Assembly: GCA_963691655.1 (NCBI GenBank) | Contig: OY829326.1 | Coordinates: 54,429,776 to 54,493,775 of the forward strand | Length of the DNA: 64,000 nucleotides | DNA from: Toxonevra muliebris | Taxonomy: Eukaryota > Arthropoda > Insecta > Diptera > Pallopteridae | Direction: 5' to 3' | Part shown: piece after piece, positions 35,713 to 47,294 of the stretch | How positions within the stretch are numbered: the first letter of the stretch is position 1 | How the letters are laid out: each line of letters begins with the position of its first letter | Program-made: the position numbers and the translations under genes | Notes under the pieces: model-generated | Told to the model about the DNA's origin: nothing | The model's input: the letters and a program-made list of their open reading frames with translations, nothing else | Databases searched by the model: none

Positions 35713-37766
35713 TATATACAAAAACATGAGTGAACTTCCAGTCCAGCTAGGGAAAAAACGGAATACAATAATTAAATTTACTTGTCTCGACTTTCCGGTG
35801 CATTTTTTCAAAAGTTTAAACTTTACCCAAAAAGAAAATTTCAATCGCGTAACATTTTTCTATTCATAGTTGGCGTTGATTTTCAAATTCTTTAGGTATT
35901 TTTATCGTTTTCATTCTTATAGCAGGCATTTGAAATTTCTAATTTGAAAACCAATGTCTTCTTTTTTTTCGTTTGAAATTTCTAATTGGAACAACATGAA
36001 TAACAATTTGTATCTAGTTTGAAATTTCACTATGTACTTTTTATATTGTGAGTGAAAAAAAAAGACGGAAATAAAAGAAATGCCAATAACTTTGAACTTT
36101 TTCAGTGTTTTTGGTTATGAAATTGCACATTTGTTTCCAAAAAAATATATACCTGCCAGCAATTTATTACAACATAGTTCCTGTTGATGATCATTTCTAC
36201 ACTTTTGCTCTTCAGTGTAAATCATACGAACATATGAATGCATATTTTTGTTGTATTGTATATTATACTTGTTTTTATTAGTAATTGACTTACTTTATTT
36301 CGCTACAGCTAGAACTGATACCTCTTCTTCTTCTTCTTCTTCTTCTTCTTCTTCTTCTTCTTCTTCTTCTTCATCACCTTCTTTACTCTTCTCTTAACTT
36401 CTTTCGAACAAATACAGCCGGATGCTGTATTATTTTAGCGTATAGTTTTGCATGTTTTGATTTAGTTTAACTTTTTAATTTTTTATTACCAACTTCTTGG
36501 CAATTATTTATTGTAATTATAATTTACTATAGCATTTTAATATGAAAATTATAAATTGTATTATTATTAGCTGCATTTGTTAAATGTCAGCAGCTTAAGC
36601 TAAAACGAATGGAAAAGCTTAAACAGAAGAGCACTGACTGAGTTTATTTATAAAGTACATAAGCGTTACTATAACAGTTTAGTTATGAATACAGTATGCA
36701 GTTTAAAATAATATTGTATATGTGTCAAATCAAGTTTATTTGAAATAAAAATGAAAATGGGGAAAGCCAAATTTTATTCCAAGTATGTACCTCTTCTGCA
36801 AGTTTGTTATTTAATGCTTTTGTTTGCACACCAATGGCGCATAGTATATTTTAAGTATTAGAAATTAGTATTTGCATTTTAAAGTGTACAAGAATTATTG
36901 GCGTTTTTTTGCTTTTCAAAATAAATGTTACAAGATAAGCTGGTAATTAAATTAATGACAGTTTTATTACTGAAGTAAAGTAAAAAAATTATACGCCTCC
37001 ACAAGTAAATGAGCTTAAATTGAACTGTATAGTGAATACTCATAAAATGTCCAAGTATTTTGAGTTTATTTACCATTTCAAATGAGGTTTAGTTAGTTTA
37101 AGTGATATTATTATTGCATAAAGAATTTGGAAGTTAAATAACAATGAATGAGGACTTAGTGCTGCTCTATTAAGTAAATTAGAAGCTGGAACGAAAGTGC
37201 ATGATTCTTCTCAACTAAAACATAAATAAATTTATCAATAGGCCGTGAAAAATTTTGGGTTTTCTATTGAAATGTGCAAGGGCAGATTTTTCAAAATGGA
37301 AGTATATAAAATTGTTTAATGTTATTGTTAGAATTTTAAGTATTATATTTTATACACTTAATGGTTATTTAGTAAATGTTGTGTCCTTGGCTCAGATCTT
37401 GCATCCTCACAATATTCAAAGCCGCAGCAGCAAGGACTTGAGTTAGAAAGTATCACTCTCTCACTTTATATGCTCTTGCTTATTTGAAATAATACAAACC
37501 CTTTCTAAATGATCTCGATAAGATCTCAAATATTGACTTTCAGTTCTGCTTTCAAATCTAAACCTCATGAATGGTTGACTAAATTGCTCACCAGCAGCAA
37601 ATGTGGAAATGTATTTATCTATGTTTTTCTGCTGAAATATTACGGTGAATTTTTCAAAATTGGTACATAAAATGTGTTTATAAACATTCTGGCAGGGATA
37701 AGCAATGTTAATCGCTCTTAAATAATCATTATTGTATTGTCACACAGTTGCATTGCCTTCAGTTGG
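35713..37766. other. No gene seen; CTT microsatellite
   Basis: A (CTT)n run of about 16 units lies at 36323-36372, which explains the leucine-run frame at 36285-36470. A block TTTGAAATTTCTAATTNG recurs near 35930, 35970 and 36018. Otherwise the DNA is featureless and AT-rich. Confidence 0.6.
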
Positions 37767-38483
37767 ATAACCCTTTCGGTACCATTGGGACACCGGTGTC
37801 ACATGATTAATTTTTGCGATTTTTCAAAAGCTATCCAATCAACTTAAATTTAAGGTTTTTGGAAAGAGAATTGATGTTTCTTTAATTTCAATTAAAAAAA
37901 AAATTGCAAATATTATTTTTAGTAACGGTAATGTATTGGATCAAATGAAATTATGTTAGTATTCAATCGGTCACAATTTTTACAAAATTTGTAAAAAATA
38001 CACTAAATTTTTAATATGTTGTAAGAAAAACTATTTACTCAAATATGATTTCCCCTATTTTTAAATTTTTGTTTACTCTTTTTGAAATACAGGTTTTGCT
38101 ATGGGTCACCGGTGACCCTAAAATCTCAATGGAAACATTTTAAAAACTTTTTCACAGTGAAATGGGTGTCGAAGAATGCGAATCTGGACTCGGTTTCGGT
38201 CTATCTGTTTTAGTTTCCTTACGGTCAAGAAAGGGTTAAGTGAAAAAATAATACTAAATAACTTTGTCTGTCTTCACAAAAATATCTGATAAAAATATAC
38301 AGAAAAAGTTTTTCAAAAATTCCCACTGAGGGCCACTGGGTCACCGGTGACCGATGAAAGTTCAAACCTTTAGAGGCACAAAATGTCGGTTTTGGTCAAA
38401 AATTTTAACAAGAAATGAGGGCCAGACAATTTGAATCCGGATTAGGCTTTACGCTATCTTCTCTGGTTGCCGAAAAGGATAAT
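37767..38483. repeat. Repeat with three CACCGGTG palindromes and CCCTTTC ends
   Basis: The palindromes are GACACCGGTGTC (37789-37800), GGGTCACCGGTGACCC (38103-38118) and GGTCACCGGTGACC (38339-38352). The left end is ATAACCCTTTCGGTACC (37767). TTAACCCTTTCTTGACC in reverse complement ends at 38239, and TTATCCTTTTCGGCAACC in reverse complement ends near 38483. The two right-hand blocks (about 38098-38239 and 38332-38483) are diverged tandem copies sharing GAATCYGGAYTMGG then CTATCT. Terminal features suggest a piggyBac-like MITE with an internally duplicated end. Confidence 0.6.
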
Positions 38484-39504
38484 GGCCTAATCGTTAGAAC
38501 TAGTTACTTGTATTTTTAATATTGCACAAAATAAAGAACGAAACGTACAATGCAATTTCTTCTAATACAAACAAAGAGACAAAAAGTGATAAGTTATTCG
38601 TTAAATTTTTATTTTTTTTTATTTGGTTTATGTTTCCTAATTTCATATCATGTAACTTTGAAATAAATATATTATAATAGTTAACTAATTGTGATCTGTA
38701 AAATGAAACAAAGAACATAAAATTTGTAAAGGAAATATTTATGCAAAGAAATTAAAATTATGTATGCTTCATTAGCAAAAAAAATTAGAACAAATCATAA
38801 ACATTTTTTGATTGCTATCATACTTTTTTATTTTCATTATATTTTAACAAATTTTTATGAATATTTATGCTAAAAAATATTTATGATAATGTTAATTAAA
38901 TAAAGTTTTCTGTAAAGTACACACATTCACACATACATTTATAAAAACACATACAAATAACCGCAAACAAAATACTTCGGAACATTTTAAGAAATCAGCA
39001 TAGAAGTGCCAAAAAAAATCCATTCAAATCGGTTTTCCTAAATGACTATGAAGTTTGACCGATGACAGTTTCATGGAGCGAACTTATCTAAATGTTTTTA
39101 AATAAGTATTTTAAAAGACTTTTAAATATCAGCAGAATCTGTTTTCAATGTAGATCAATCAACCGTATGCAAACAAAGAAATACTAATTTTCAACGATGT
39201 AAATGGATCAGCCACACTCTCCGTAAGATACCGTAGCTGTAAGCTCGTGGTTGATATAACTGACATAGATAAGTATAACCAAGATAGAAATCAAAACCAG
39301 ATCATTGACTAAAAAAATAATACATCGGGTTCAGATAGAGACTTTGTGACGACATAAAATTATTATCGATTTTAAACGCACAATCTTAATCCACTATATA
39401 CACACATATGCCGCTAAAATTTCAACTTGGTTTAGAGGAAAATATATTTTCACTGTCACACAGTGTGATTATTTTCTGTCTTGTGTGTATATACACACAT
39501 CTGA
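38484..39504. other. No gene seen; perfect 18-bp palindrome
   Basis: AT-rich DNA. TGTGTGTATATACACACA at 39482-39499 is a perfect palindrome next to the inverted-repeat element that follows, and CACACAGTGTG lies shortly upstream (about 39458). No coding sequence is recognisable. Confidence 0.5.
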
Positions 39505-39775
39505 AGAGGTCCATAACAAAACGCAATTATTCCATTTTCACAATTTTTTAGATAAATGAATAAATATAATTGAAGCCAGTAGGATATACCATATTTTGGA
39601 AATGTTTCATTTTGGTCAGAATCTCTAATTTTGAAGTAGAAATAAAGGAAAATTAATGGCCGTAGATATGAGTTAAAATAATGGTTACATAGATTTCAAC
39701 ATGTAGAACATAATTATGTCAAAAAAACTAAAATCTTAAAAAGTGGAATTATTGCATTTTGTTATGGACTTTCTC
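39505..39775. mobile_element. MITE-like segment with 25-30-bp inverted ends
   Basis: GGTCCATAACAAAACGCAAT at 39508 is mirrored by AGTCCATAACAAAATGCAAT in reverse complement from about 39772; both continue with ATTCCA-like sequence. The segment is about 270 bp with no coding capacity. Target duplications were not evident, so the superfamily is open. Confidence 0.6.
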
Positions 39776-40567
39776 ATATATACCCTACTCCCGCTAAAGT
39801 AATGATTTTTACAACGATGAATGCAATGCTTCGCATCCCCTACACAAACCATACATAACAGTTATGCCATCTGCCTGTCAAACTTTCATACGAGCCTGAA
39901 AGTATGCTGTACTATAATTATGTATTTTATACGTAAATAAATTAAATTTAATAATATTGTATATAATATTATATTTATATATATTTTAGATATTTCACAT
40001 AACATTGTCATCCAGTTCTGAATTATGTTTAAAGTTTTAAGTCTCTAGCTCACCGGGAAGTTAATTTAAAATCGATTGTAAGATTTCACCCTAACATACA
40101 GACTGACAACAGCTGCGGTTTTTGTTTTATTGGCTTTTACCGGAAAAAGAGGCTTAAAACCCCATTTTCAAGAAGAAGAATATGCGAAAATTATTTATCT
40201 GTTAATGTTCAACAACTTTGCTTCAGACATGAATTTCGTATCTGTTGAAATTTTTCCGAATTCAGGTCCATATTGTGGGACAAGAACAAGATGTGATGGG
40301 GAAAAACCGAGTATGCAGTCGTGATCAACGATCCTAAATTACTATAAAACCGTTAGAAAATCTCGCTCATAAAACAAAAGTTGAAAATTTGTTGCACTGT
40401 GTAAAAGATTGGTCGTCACAGTTGCGTATTCTAAATCCTATAAAAAACTATTCTAGTGTCAGTTATCTGCAGAATTGTCAGAAATAATGGCAGGAATAAT
40501 GATGATTTATAGAAAATACTCGAAAAGTTATAAAATGCAGCCCCAAGCACTTTCATTAATACCTTAA

Positions 40568-41646
40568 CCCTTTCTTCTCAACTTTTTTATTTGGGGGTAA
40601 AAAAAGTTTCGTAGTTTTTGACTCGTATATACAGACTTAGTTAAGATAAAAACATTATAATATACAAAACATTATAATGTACATTATAATGACCAAAATG
40701 CATGAAAGGAGTAAAAATTCGAGAAAAATATTTTAATTTTTTTTATCGAAAAAATCATTAAGATTTATTTTGCAATGTCAAATAAACTTTTAATTTAAAA
40801 TATACTTTTAAGGACACACTCGTTCACTGCTCATAAAAGTTGAAAATTGGAAACATTTTTGGAATTTGGTTCTATTTTTACTAAAGTTAACTACACAGAT
40901 TTTTGTTGTTCAGTGGCCTATAGTAAAATTTCATGGGCAACATATTTCTTGAACATATTAACCCTCTATTAATCCTCGTAGTGGGTCAAAAACAAAACTT
41001 TTTCGAAAAAGGCAAAAAATACCCATAATGGTGGGTGCCAAAAGGTTAATATGCTGGAGGAAAATATTCTACGGAAAGTTCTACTATAAATTGCTGAACA
41101 TACAAACAAGCTTTGATGCAAAACTAACAAGTTATCTTATGGTTTATTATACTTAATCTGTTAGAAATGGGCAAACTTTGGGCCAACGTAAAAAAAAATT
41201 TGACGTATAATTTTAAAACGACGAGAGCCCTATAATTTTTTTTCTCGAGTTCTATCAGCATCCACTTTCAGAACCTTGTTATTTTTTCGTTTGTTGAACA
41301 AAAAACAAATCAACACTATTACAATTTTTTTAACACCCGCAGAAAATAATTCAAAAATCATCAACCTTTCACGTCTTTTGTACACTATAGTAACCAAATA
41401 ATTTATAGTATATTATATTGTTAATTAGAGTTGCGTGAATTTGTACACTGAAAAAATATTTTTTCATATAAAAATGACAATAATTTTTGACAGCTGGCGT
41501 TTTCTAATACCGTTATATATGCTCATCGATACAGAAAGCTGCAATTTACGAAACTCATATTGTGGTTTGGATGTTAGACGTAAGATGGCGCCACTATTAC
41601 CGTCCAAATTGATGGCACCATATATGGCAGCATGGGCAGGGAAGGG
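40568..41646. mobile_element. TTAA-flanked piggyBac-like MITE, about 1.08 kb
   Basis: TTAA at 40564-40567 and 41647-41650 bound a segment whose ends read CCCTTTCTTCTC and, in reverse complement, CCCTTCCCTGCC. It contains the 40785-41165 repeat shared with 23075-23485, including an inner TTAACCCTCTATTAATCC...GCCAAAAGGTTAA segment (40958-41046). The right end also matches 34447-34450 (TTAACCCTTCCATGCCCA). The open frame at 41435-41650 has no recognised domain. Confidence 0.55.
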
Positions 41647-41650
41647 TTAA

Positions 41651-42783
41651 CTTTCGCTTTAAAGTATTATAATTAAAAAATGAAGTTTATATACCAGCTC
41701 AAAATTTTAAACTTCAGATTTTTTTTATTTGATTCTTATTTAGTGGGTAATAATTTTGCAATAATTTCATAAATTTTGTTAATTTTTAATACTATATTTC
41801 ATGTTTTAAAGAGTTTTTGCAAAAACATATTTTAGTTGCAAATGGTATAACCACCACTGTACATGCATACATACAGATATACAAGTACATATATGTTTGT
41901 TAAATAACAACAATTGAAACTATTGAATTATTAACATTATTATTTTTATTTGCTTATTTAGTTCATTTTGCTGTTAAACTAAAAGTAAACAACATAAATT
42001 TGATGTAGATGTTGTAGTTGTTATTTAACTTTATGCCAATATTCATAAAGCTAAATAAGGAAATCCATAAATAATGCAATTTTGTTACGGAATTTGCTCG
42101 TCGTTATTGTCGTCTCAATTCATATATTGTCAATGTGCAACACACAGAAAAAAACAAATACAAAACAAAAACAAAAAAAAAAAAACAAAAAAAAAAAAAA
42201 CAAAAAAAAACAAAAAAAAACAAATACAAAACAAAATCAAAAAAAAAAAAAAAATGTTTTCTTCTAACTATTTTGTCAATTGTTTTTGTTTTTTTTTTTT
42301 TTTTTTTTTGCTGTTGTAAATTCACACAAACATTTCATTTTACTTATATTTCCAATGTAGTTTTTTAGTGATTATTTACGATCTGTCAATCAGTCAGTTA
42401 GTTAGATTTTTGTTTTTTTTTTAACTAAGTTTCAGTTTTTTAAAATTTGTCAAGCATTTACTTTTCTGAATATACTCATGTATGTATGTGACTATGTGAC
42501 TAAAAAACAGAATATTTTTTTTTAATTTTTTACCATACATTAAATTCAATGTCAATTGGCTACCAAAAGAGAAAATTTTTGTAGATCAATTCTTGGAAAA
42601 TTCCACACTTATCGCTGAAAAAAAATTAAAAAACTACTGAGTTATATTTTTTGTTTTGCAATATTTTTTATTACATCACAGTTTTTTTTTACCGTATCGT
42701 AAACATTACGTTGAAATTCATTTTGAGGTGTCCTTTGGTTTACTGGTGGGTGTGTGTGTGTGTGGGTACTTGTGTTTGAGCAT

Positions 42784-42814
<31 letters not shown>

Positions 42815-43437
42815 GTTGCTTGATTTAATATTTGAGTTTATTTTTGGGTGCTTGTGTGCGTTGCTTTCATCATGTAATATTTTTTAGGTGATATGAAAAA
42901 GGAGTCTTCATTTTTTAATACTAAAAAACATTAAAAAACATTATATAACTCATGTAGAGAGTTGCAGAGTTTATGATTTATACAGTTGTATATCATAATT
43001 TTCAACAAACCCAAAAAAAACCAAAATTATGATTGCAGTTTTTTAAGTAATATTTTTGTTGATTTGCAAAAAAAAAACAAAAGGGCGTTAAAATAAAAAT
43101 CACAATTGCACAAAATCACAATTGCACACATACCCACTAGCCAGAGTTTTTTATCATCACTTTGGGTATTATTTTTTAGTAGAAAATTTTGTCCTTGGTT
43201 ACGCAGCATGTCACAAGTCACCAATAATTCTATTCTTCTACTCTTTCCATATTATTTTCACATTATGGTGAGTTGGAGTTGGAATTTTTTTATTACACTG
43301 CTGTGTAGTTGTTTGCGTGCTACTTGATTAAGACATGATAAAAAAATATTATGCCTGAGTTTAATGAAATAAAACCTTCTTGGTAGAGAGGTATTCTCTC
43401 CTAGTTACATCTTTGTTTCATTCAATTTCTCTTTTTT
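41651..43437. other. No gene; A-rich, T-rich and GT microsatellite tracts
   Basis: 42145-42256 is a CAAAA-type A-rich run, 42286-42309 a T-run, and 42747-42813 (GT)n with interruptions. Lysine/asparagine and phenylalanine-rich frames here are tract artefacts. Confidence 0.7.
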
Positions 43438-43640
43438 TTATCTTGAATGGCGTGCAAATTTACTTCTTTTAACCCAATCACGTACTGCTTTGCAATCAAG
43501 GCCTGTATGAAATTTATGCCCTGCAATACATTCACGTCTTTCATCATTATAGTCACTCTCTTCGTAACATTTACGTTAGTCACCATAATCACACCTCTTT
43601 CCCGACAAGTCATGTGCAAGTACCTGGTTTATAGTTTTTT
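43438..43640 (-). pseudogene. Doubtful Cys-rich coding remnant
   Basis: One minus-strand frame reads GKRCDYGD, a stop, RKCYEESDYNDERRECIAGH, then KFHTGLDCKAVRDW to a TAA at 43438-43440. Regular cysteines and an ECIAGHKFHTGLDC stretch resemble small secreted Cys-rich domains. There is an internal stop, however, and the region is a purine-rich simple-sequence-like strand, so chance is a real alternative. Confidence 0.18.
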
Positions 43641-44589
43641 AAATCAAATAGAAATTTTTGTAACATTCTCTCACATCATTTCATTGCATTTCAATCAACT
43701 TTAACACTTCATTCATCTCTTTCAACCCATTCACTCTTTTCACCACATTCTCCCCTTTTTCCGATTAACCCATAAGTAAGTGAAAAGATCTCCAAATAAA
43801 CTATAGAACTGAATCAACTCGCTATTGCTTAAGTTAAAAACTTGTAAATTTATTTCACAACTATTACTGATAGTTTTTCATTATTCGGTCAAAAATTCAC
43901 CATCATATCTCTGCAAAAAAAGAAACAAAAGTGTTAACAGCTCTTACCGAGAAATATATATTTATTTTCTTGTCTACAAATGATCAAATAATAATATTTG
44001 GTATTGCCTCTAACGTAGGTCTAACTTCATCTTCATTCGATGCCTTTCTTTATTTCTACTCAGCTGGATATTAACTGGAGATTATTCTTCCTTCAAGATA
44101 CCATATTTCATATCGGTTCAATTTCACTCAGCTTGTGTCCTGTTGAAAGATTGCATAACCTAGTAAATCAAATAATGCTGAGATATACTGAGTTTAAGAA
44201 ACTGTTCATAACACTGTGCAACACAAAGGAAATTTTTTCACCCAGATGGAGATTCAAGAAATATTTTAAATCAGTTTTGGGCCACTGTTTATGAATATGT
44301 GATCATTTTTTTGGCGGGTTTTTGCACTTTGAAAAATTGATTCATTATGAAAATTTTTATGCGATTCTTGCTACGAAAATCACTGGTTCACTGGTCAATG
44401 AGAGAAAGCATGTATAGTAGATGGCTTATTTGCTCCATACATTTTGCTAAAGCATTTCAGATCTTCCTTGCGACTGTAGAATATGAAAATAGGGTATTAA
44501 AAACCAAACAAAATAAAAAAAAATTTTAATTTGCGAAAACTGCATGCGCTACTCCGAAAACCGTGATTTAAAAGGATGTTTTACAATGG

Positions 44590-44723
44590 GTTCTTGGGAT
44601 CTTGTATGGAATTTCCCCTAATTTTTTGTTTATCATTCATGGCATATGATCAAAATGTATGAAAATTTCAACCGCAAGGGGGGGGAGGGGAGATTTTCAT
44701 TCCAAATCTTGAATCCGCTAGAG
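44590..44723. mobile_element. Fragment of CACTAGCGGATYCA MITE family
   Basis: GATCAAAATGTATGAAAATTT is followed by a G-run block (GGGGGGGGAGGGG near 44680) and then CTTGAATCCGCTAGAG, whose reverse complement CTCTAGCGGATTCAAG is the family terminus. The left terminus is unclear (perhaps near 44590). Confidence 0.5.
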
Positions 44724-44809
44724 GTTTAAAGATAACCCTTTACTGTATAAACCGTGTTCAAATTTGTTATGTTTTTACATCAATTTTTTTTTTTAAGTCG
44801 ACTCATTTA

Positions 44810-46057
44810 AAGCGCGGTTCACGCCAAATTGGCATGCTTTGTTGTGGTCACCACGTCGCCCCTAGTCATAAGAACAACAAATATTTTACTGGGATTTGTT
44901 TACAATACCGTTACCGTTAGATGATAAATATTTCATATTAATTGATCGCAAGTTGGTGATTGTGTGCACAATGGAAGCTGCAAAAAGAAAATTGATTGTG
45001 AACAAATTTATTAAAAATCCATCGTGGTCTGATTCAAAGATTGCGAATGTGTTAAATATCTCCAAAAGAACGGTATGTAGAGTTATAAAACGATATAAAG
45101 AAACTCTTAGTGTTGAAAGAGCTAAAAAAGTTGTGAACAAAACGGGAACCACCAATCTAAACTGAAAGGCAAAGATCTTGAGGTCCATCAAAAGCAATCC
45201 CGGACTATCGGATAGCGATCGTGCCAAAAAATTCAATACCAGCAAAAGTACTGCCAAACGAATACGCATAAAAGCTGGGCTAAAGTGCTATCGTGCTATA
45301 ACATATCCAAATGGAACAGACAAACAGAATTTGCTTGCCAAAAAACGTGCTCGTCTTCTTTACAATAATGTTTTGACCAAATTCAATGGATGCATTATTG
45401 TGGATGACGAATCATACGTAAAATTTGATCTTAAACAGCTTCCAGGTCAAAAATTTTATATTGCAACGAATCGTGGCAATGTACCCTCAAAATTCAAGTA
45501 AATAAAAATGGATAGATTTGCAAAGAAAGCAATGGTGTGGCAGGCTATTTGCAGCTGTGGTCTCAAATCCAGGGCACTTGTGACATCCTCTTCTATGACG
45601 TCTGATATTTACATCAAAGAAACGACTATTGCCATTTATTCGTCACCACCATTCGCCAGTGTAGCTTTGGCCTGATTTAGCCAGTTGCCATAACTCTAAG
45701 AAAACCATGGATTGGTATCAAACAAATAAAGTAGATGTAGTGCCCAAATATATGAATCCACCCAATTGCCGCCAGCTTCGACCGATCGAAAAATACTGGG
45801 CTATTACAAAATATAAGTCGAAGAAAAATGAAGGTATTGTCAAAAATGTGAATTCAATGTTACTAAAATGGAACCAAATAGCCGCAAAAGTATCCAGAGC
45901 GGCTGATCAAAGGTTGATGGGGTCCATTAAAAGGAATACCCGGAACTTTTTGCACAATATTAAACTTATCATTTAATGCATTATTTGTTATTCTGAGTGT
46001 TCTGGTTAAAAAGATACAGCAACTTTCCTGCGTGCCAATTTTGCGTGAACTGCGCTT
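44810..46057 (+). mobile_element. DD37E Tc1/mariner-superfamily transposon
   Basis: AAGCGCGGTTCACGCCAAAT at the left (44810) and AAGCGCAGTTCACGCAAAAT in reverse complement of the right end (46057) continue as TGGCAYGC, about 28 bp with three mismatches. TA dinucleotides flank both ends (44808-44809 and 46058-46059). Length is 1248 bp. The transposase inside has a 37-residue spacing before a final Glu, the DD37E family first described in mosquitoes. A second partial end, AACTGCGCTTTA, lies just outside near 46109. Confidence 0.88.
44971..45979 (+). pseudogene. DD37E transposase with three stops and one frameshift
   Basis: Start MEAAKRKLIVNKF (ATG 44971) heads an N-terminal helix-turn-helix region (DSKIANVLNISKRTVCRVIK). 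An in-frame TGA falls near 45163. The next segment reads SIKSNPGLSDSDRAKKF and CIIVDDESYVKFD (first Asp), then QLPGQKFYIATNRGNVPSKF, a TAA, and KMDRFAKKAMVWQAICSCG. A frameshift near 45620-45630 precedes a TAG and WPDLASCHNSKKTMDWY (second Asp codon 45674-45676), then NPPNCRQLRPIEKYWA (Glu codon 45788-45790). That leaves exactly 37 residues between Asp and Glu. Full length would be about 335 residues. Confidence 0.88.
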
Positions 46058-46189
46058 TATTTGAAATAATTGCATATTTCTTAAATGTATGAGCATTTTA
46101 TAAATCAAACTGCGCTTTAGTTTATGAGTTTTTGAAAATTCTCATAATGATCTAGAAATGAATGATCAATCATCCTTTCTGATTACAGG

Positions 46190-46300
46190 GATGTAATTGA
46201 TAAGGGCAAAGAATTATACGCAGAAGGTCAAGATTCAATTCCCGTATACATTGAATTCGAAAAAAAAATAAAATAATAAAAAAAAAACCTCCGACAAAAT
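46190..46300 (+). other. Doubtful tRNA-like tail with poly(A)
   Basis: GGTCAAGATTCAATTCCCGT at about 46227 resembles a tRNA B box / T arm, and it is followed some 30 bp later by an A-rich tail (46260-46288). Upstream, TGTAATTGATAAGGGC could pass as a degraded A box. This may be a decayed tRNA-derived SINE. Confidence 0.2.
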
Positions 46301-46789
46301 CTGTGAGTGGGTGTTGTCCTAGATGGATTCGTGGTCATTTTCCAATTGTCATGAAAAATTCCAAAAACTGCTCATGAAAACCAAGCCTCAGGCAATTCTT
46401 TTTTTTTTCTAAGAAATTAAAGTTATATTCAAGAAAAATACTCTCAGGCAATGTTTGGGAAAGTCCAATTTTCTGCAAAAAACTGACAAATATGAGATGA
46501 AATTTGGATTCGGGATTAAAAGTATAGGTAAATTTCATTCGCTACAAATATAATACACACTGCAAGTAGATATGAAAAGCTAGACCTACACTACAAAGTG
46601 TAATGACAACAAATTCACAAAGCTATATAGTTCGGAATTTGCTGAACAGTTTCTCACTTAGACGATACATTTATAACTATTGTTATTATATATTTAATAT
46701 AAGTTTACATTAAATTCAAGGCATACCTTGTAAATTTAAAATTCAAAGACCTCATCGCATGATCTGATTTTCCATATAGTAGTTTAAGT

Positions 46790-47034
46790 AGTTGCTTAGA
46801 GGCGCCATCTAGACGACCACGATAGTTTTGTAGGTAGTAGGTACTGTAGGTCCACATTGTTGGACTTACAGTTTAACGCCGATTCTGAACGGCTGTGTGG
46901 CAATTATTTATCAGCTCAGTGGTTTTGCAATTACCAACCAAGGTGAGTACTTAACCACCAGACCGCGACGGCAATCGAACCCGCAACTTTCTGGGTGAAA
47001 GATTTGCGCACTATCCACTAGACTTTCAAGGTTA
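46790..47034 (-). mobile_element. tRNA-Glu-derived SINE
   Basis: The minus strand begins CCTTGAAAGTCTAGTGGATAGTGCGC (A box, 47006-47020 region), then CTTTCACCCAGAA, the characteristic tRNA-Glu anticodon arm (TTC), then GGGTTCGATTGCC (B box, 46971-46981). The tRNA-like head spans about 46960-47031. The body downstream contains GAATCGGCGTTAAACTGTAAG and a run of TAC/CTAC repeats. These are internal RNA polymerase III promoter elements. It is not a functional tRNA: the acceptor stem does not pair and extra bases interrupt the D arm. Confidence 0.7.
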
Positions 47035-47294
47035 TCATTTTTAATACTTACTGTTACTTACAAAATTAAATTCTATTTTTTTTTTATCATAAACGATATT
47101 TCTTTTTTTATATTTTTGCTTAACATAGTTCACCTTTCATTTTTTTCAGCAGAAAATATTTATCATTTTTCTATTAAATTACAATTTGCTTACTAGGGTA
47201 GGAGTTCGGGACCGAGCAAAAAATATTATTTTTGCTTTTAGCGCCTATAAGGCATTTGGCACGAAGGATAGGTTTGTAAAAATAGACTGCCATG

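Noticed and set aside
36285..36470. Leucine-run frame
   Set aside because: Encoded by the CTT microsatellite.
42074..42368. Lysine/asparagine-rich and phenylalanine-rich frames
   Set aside because: A-run and T-run artefacts on both strands.
46960..47031. Functional tRNA-Glu gene
   Set aside because: Acceptor ends do not pair and the D arm has extra bases; it fits a SINE head instead.
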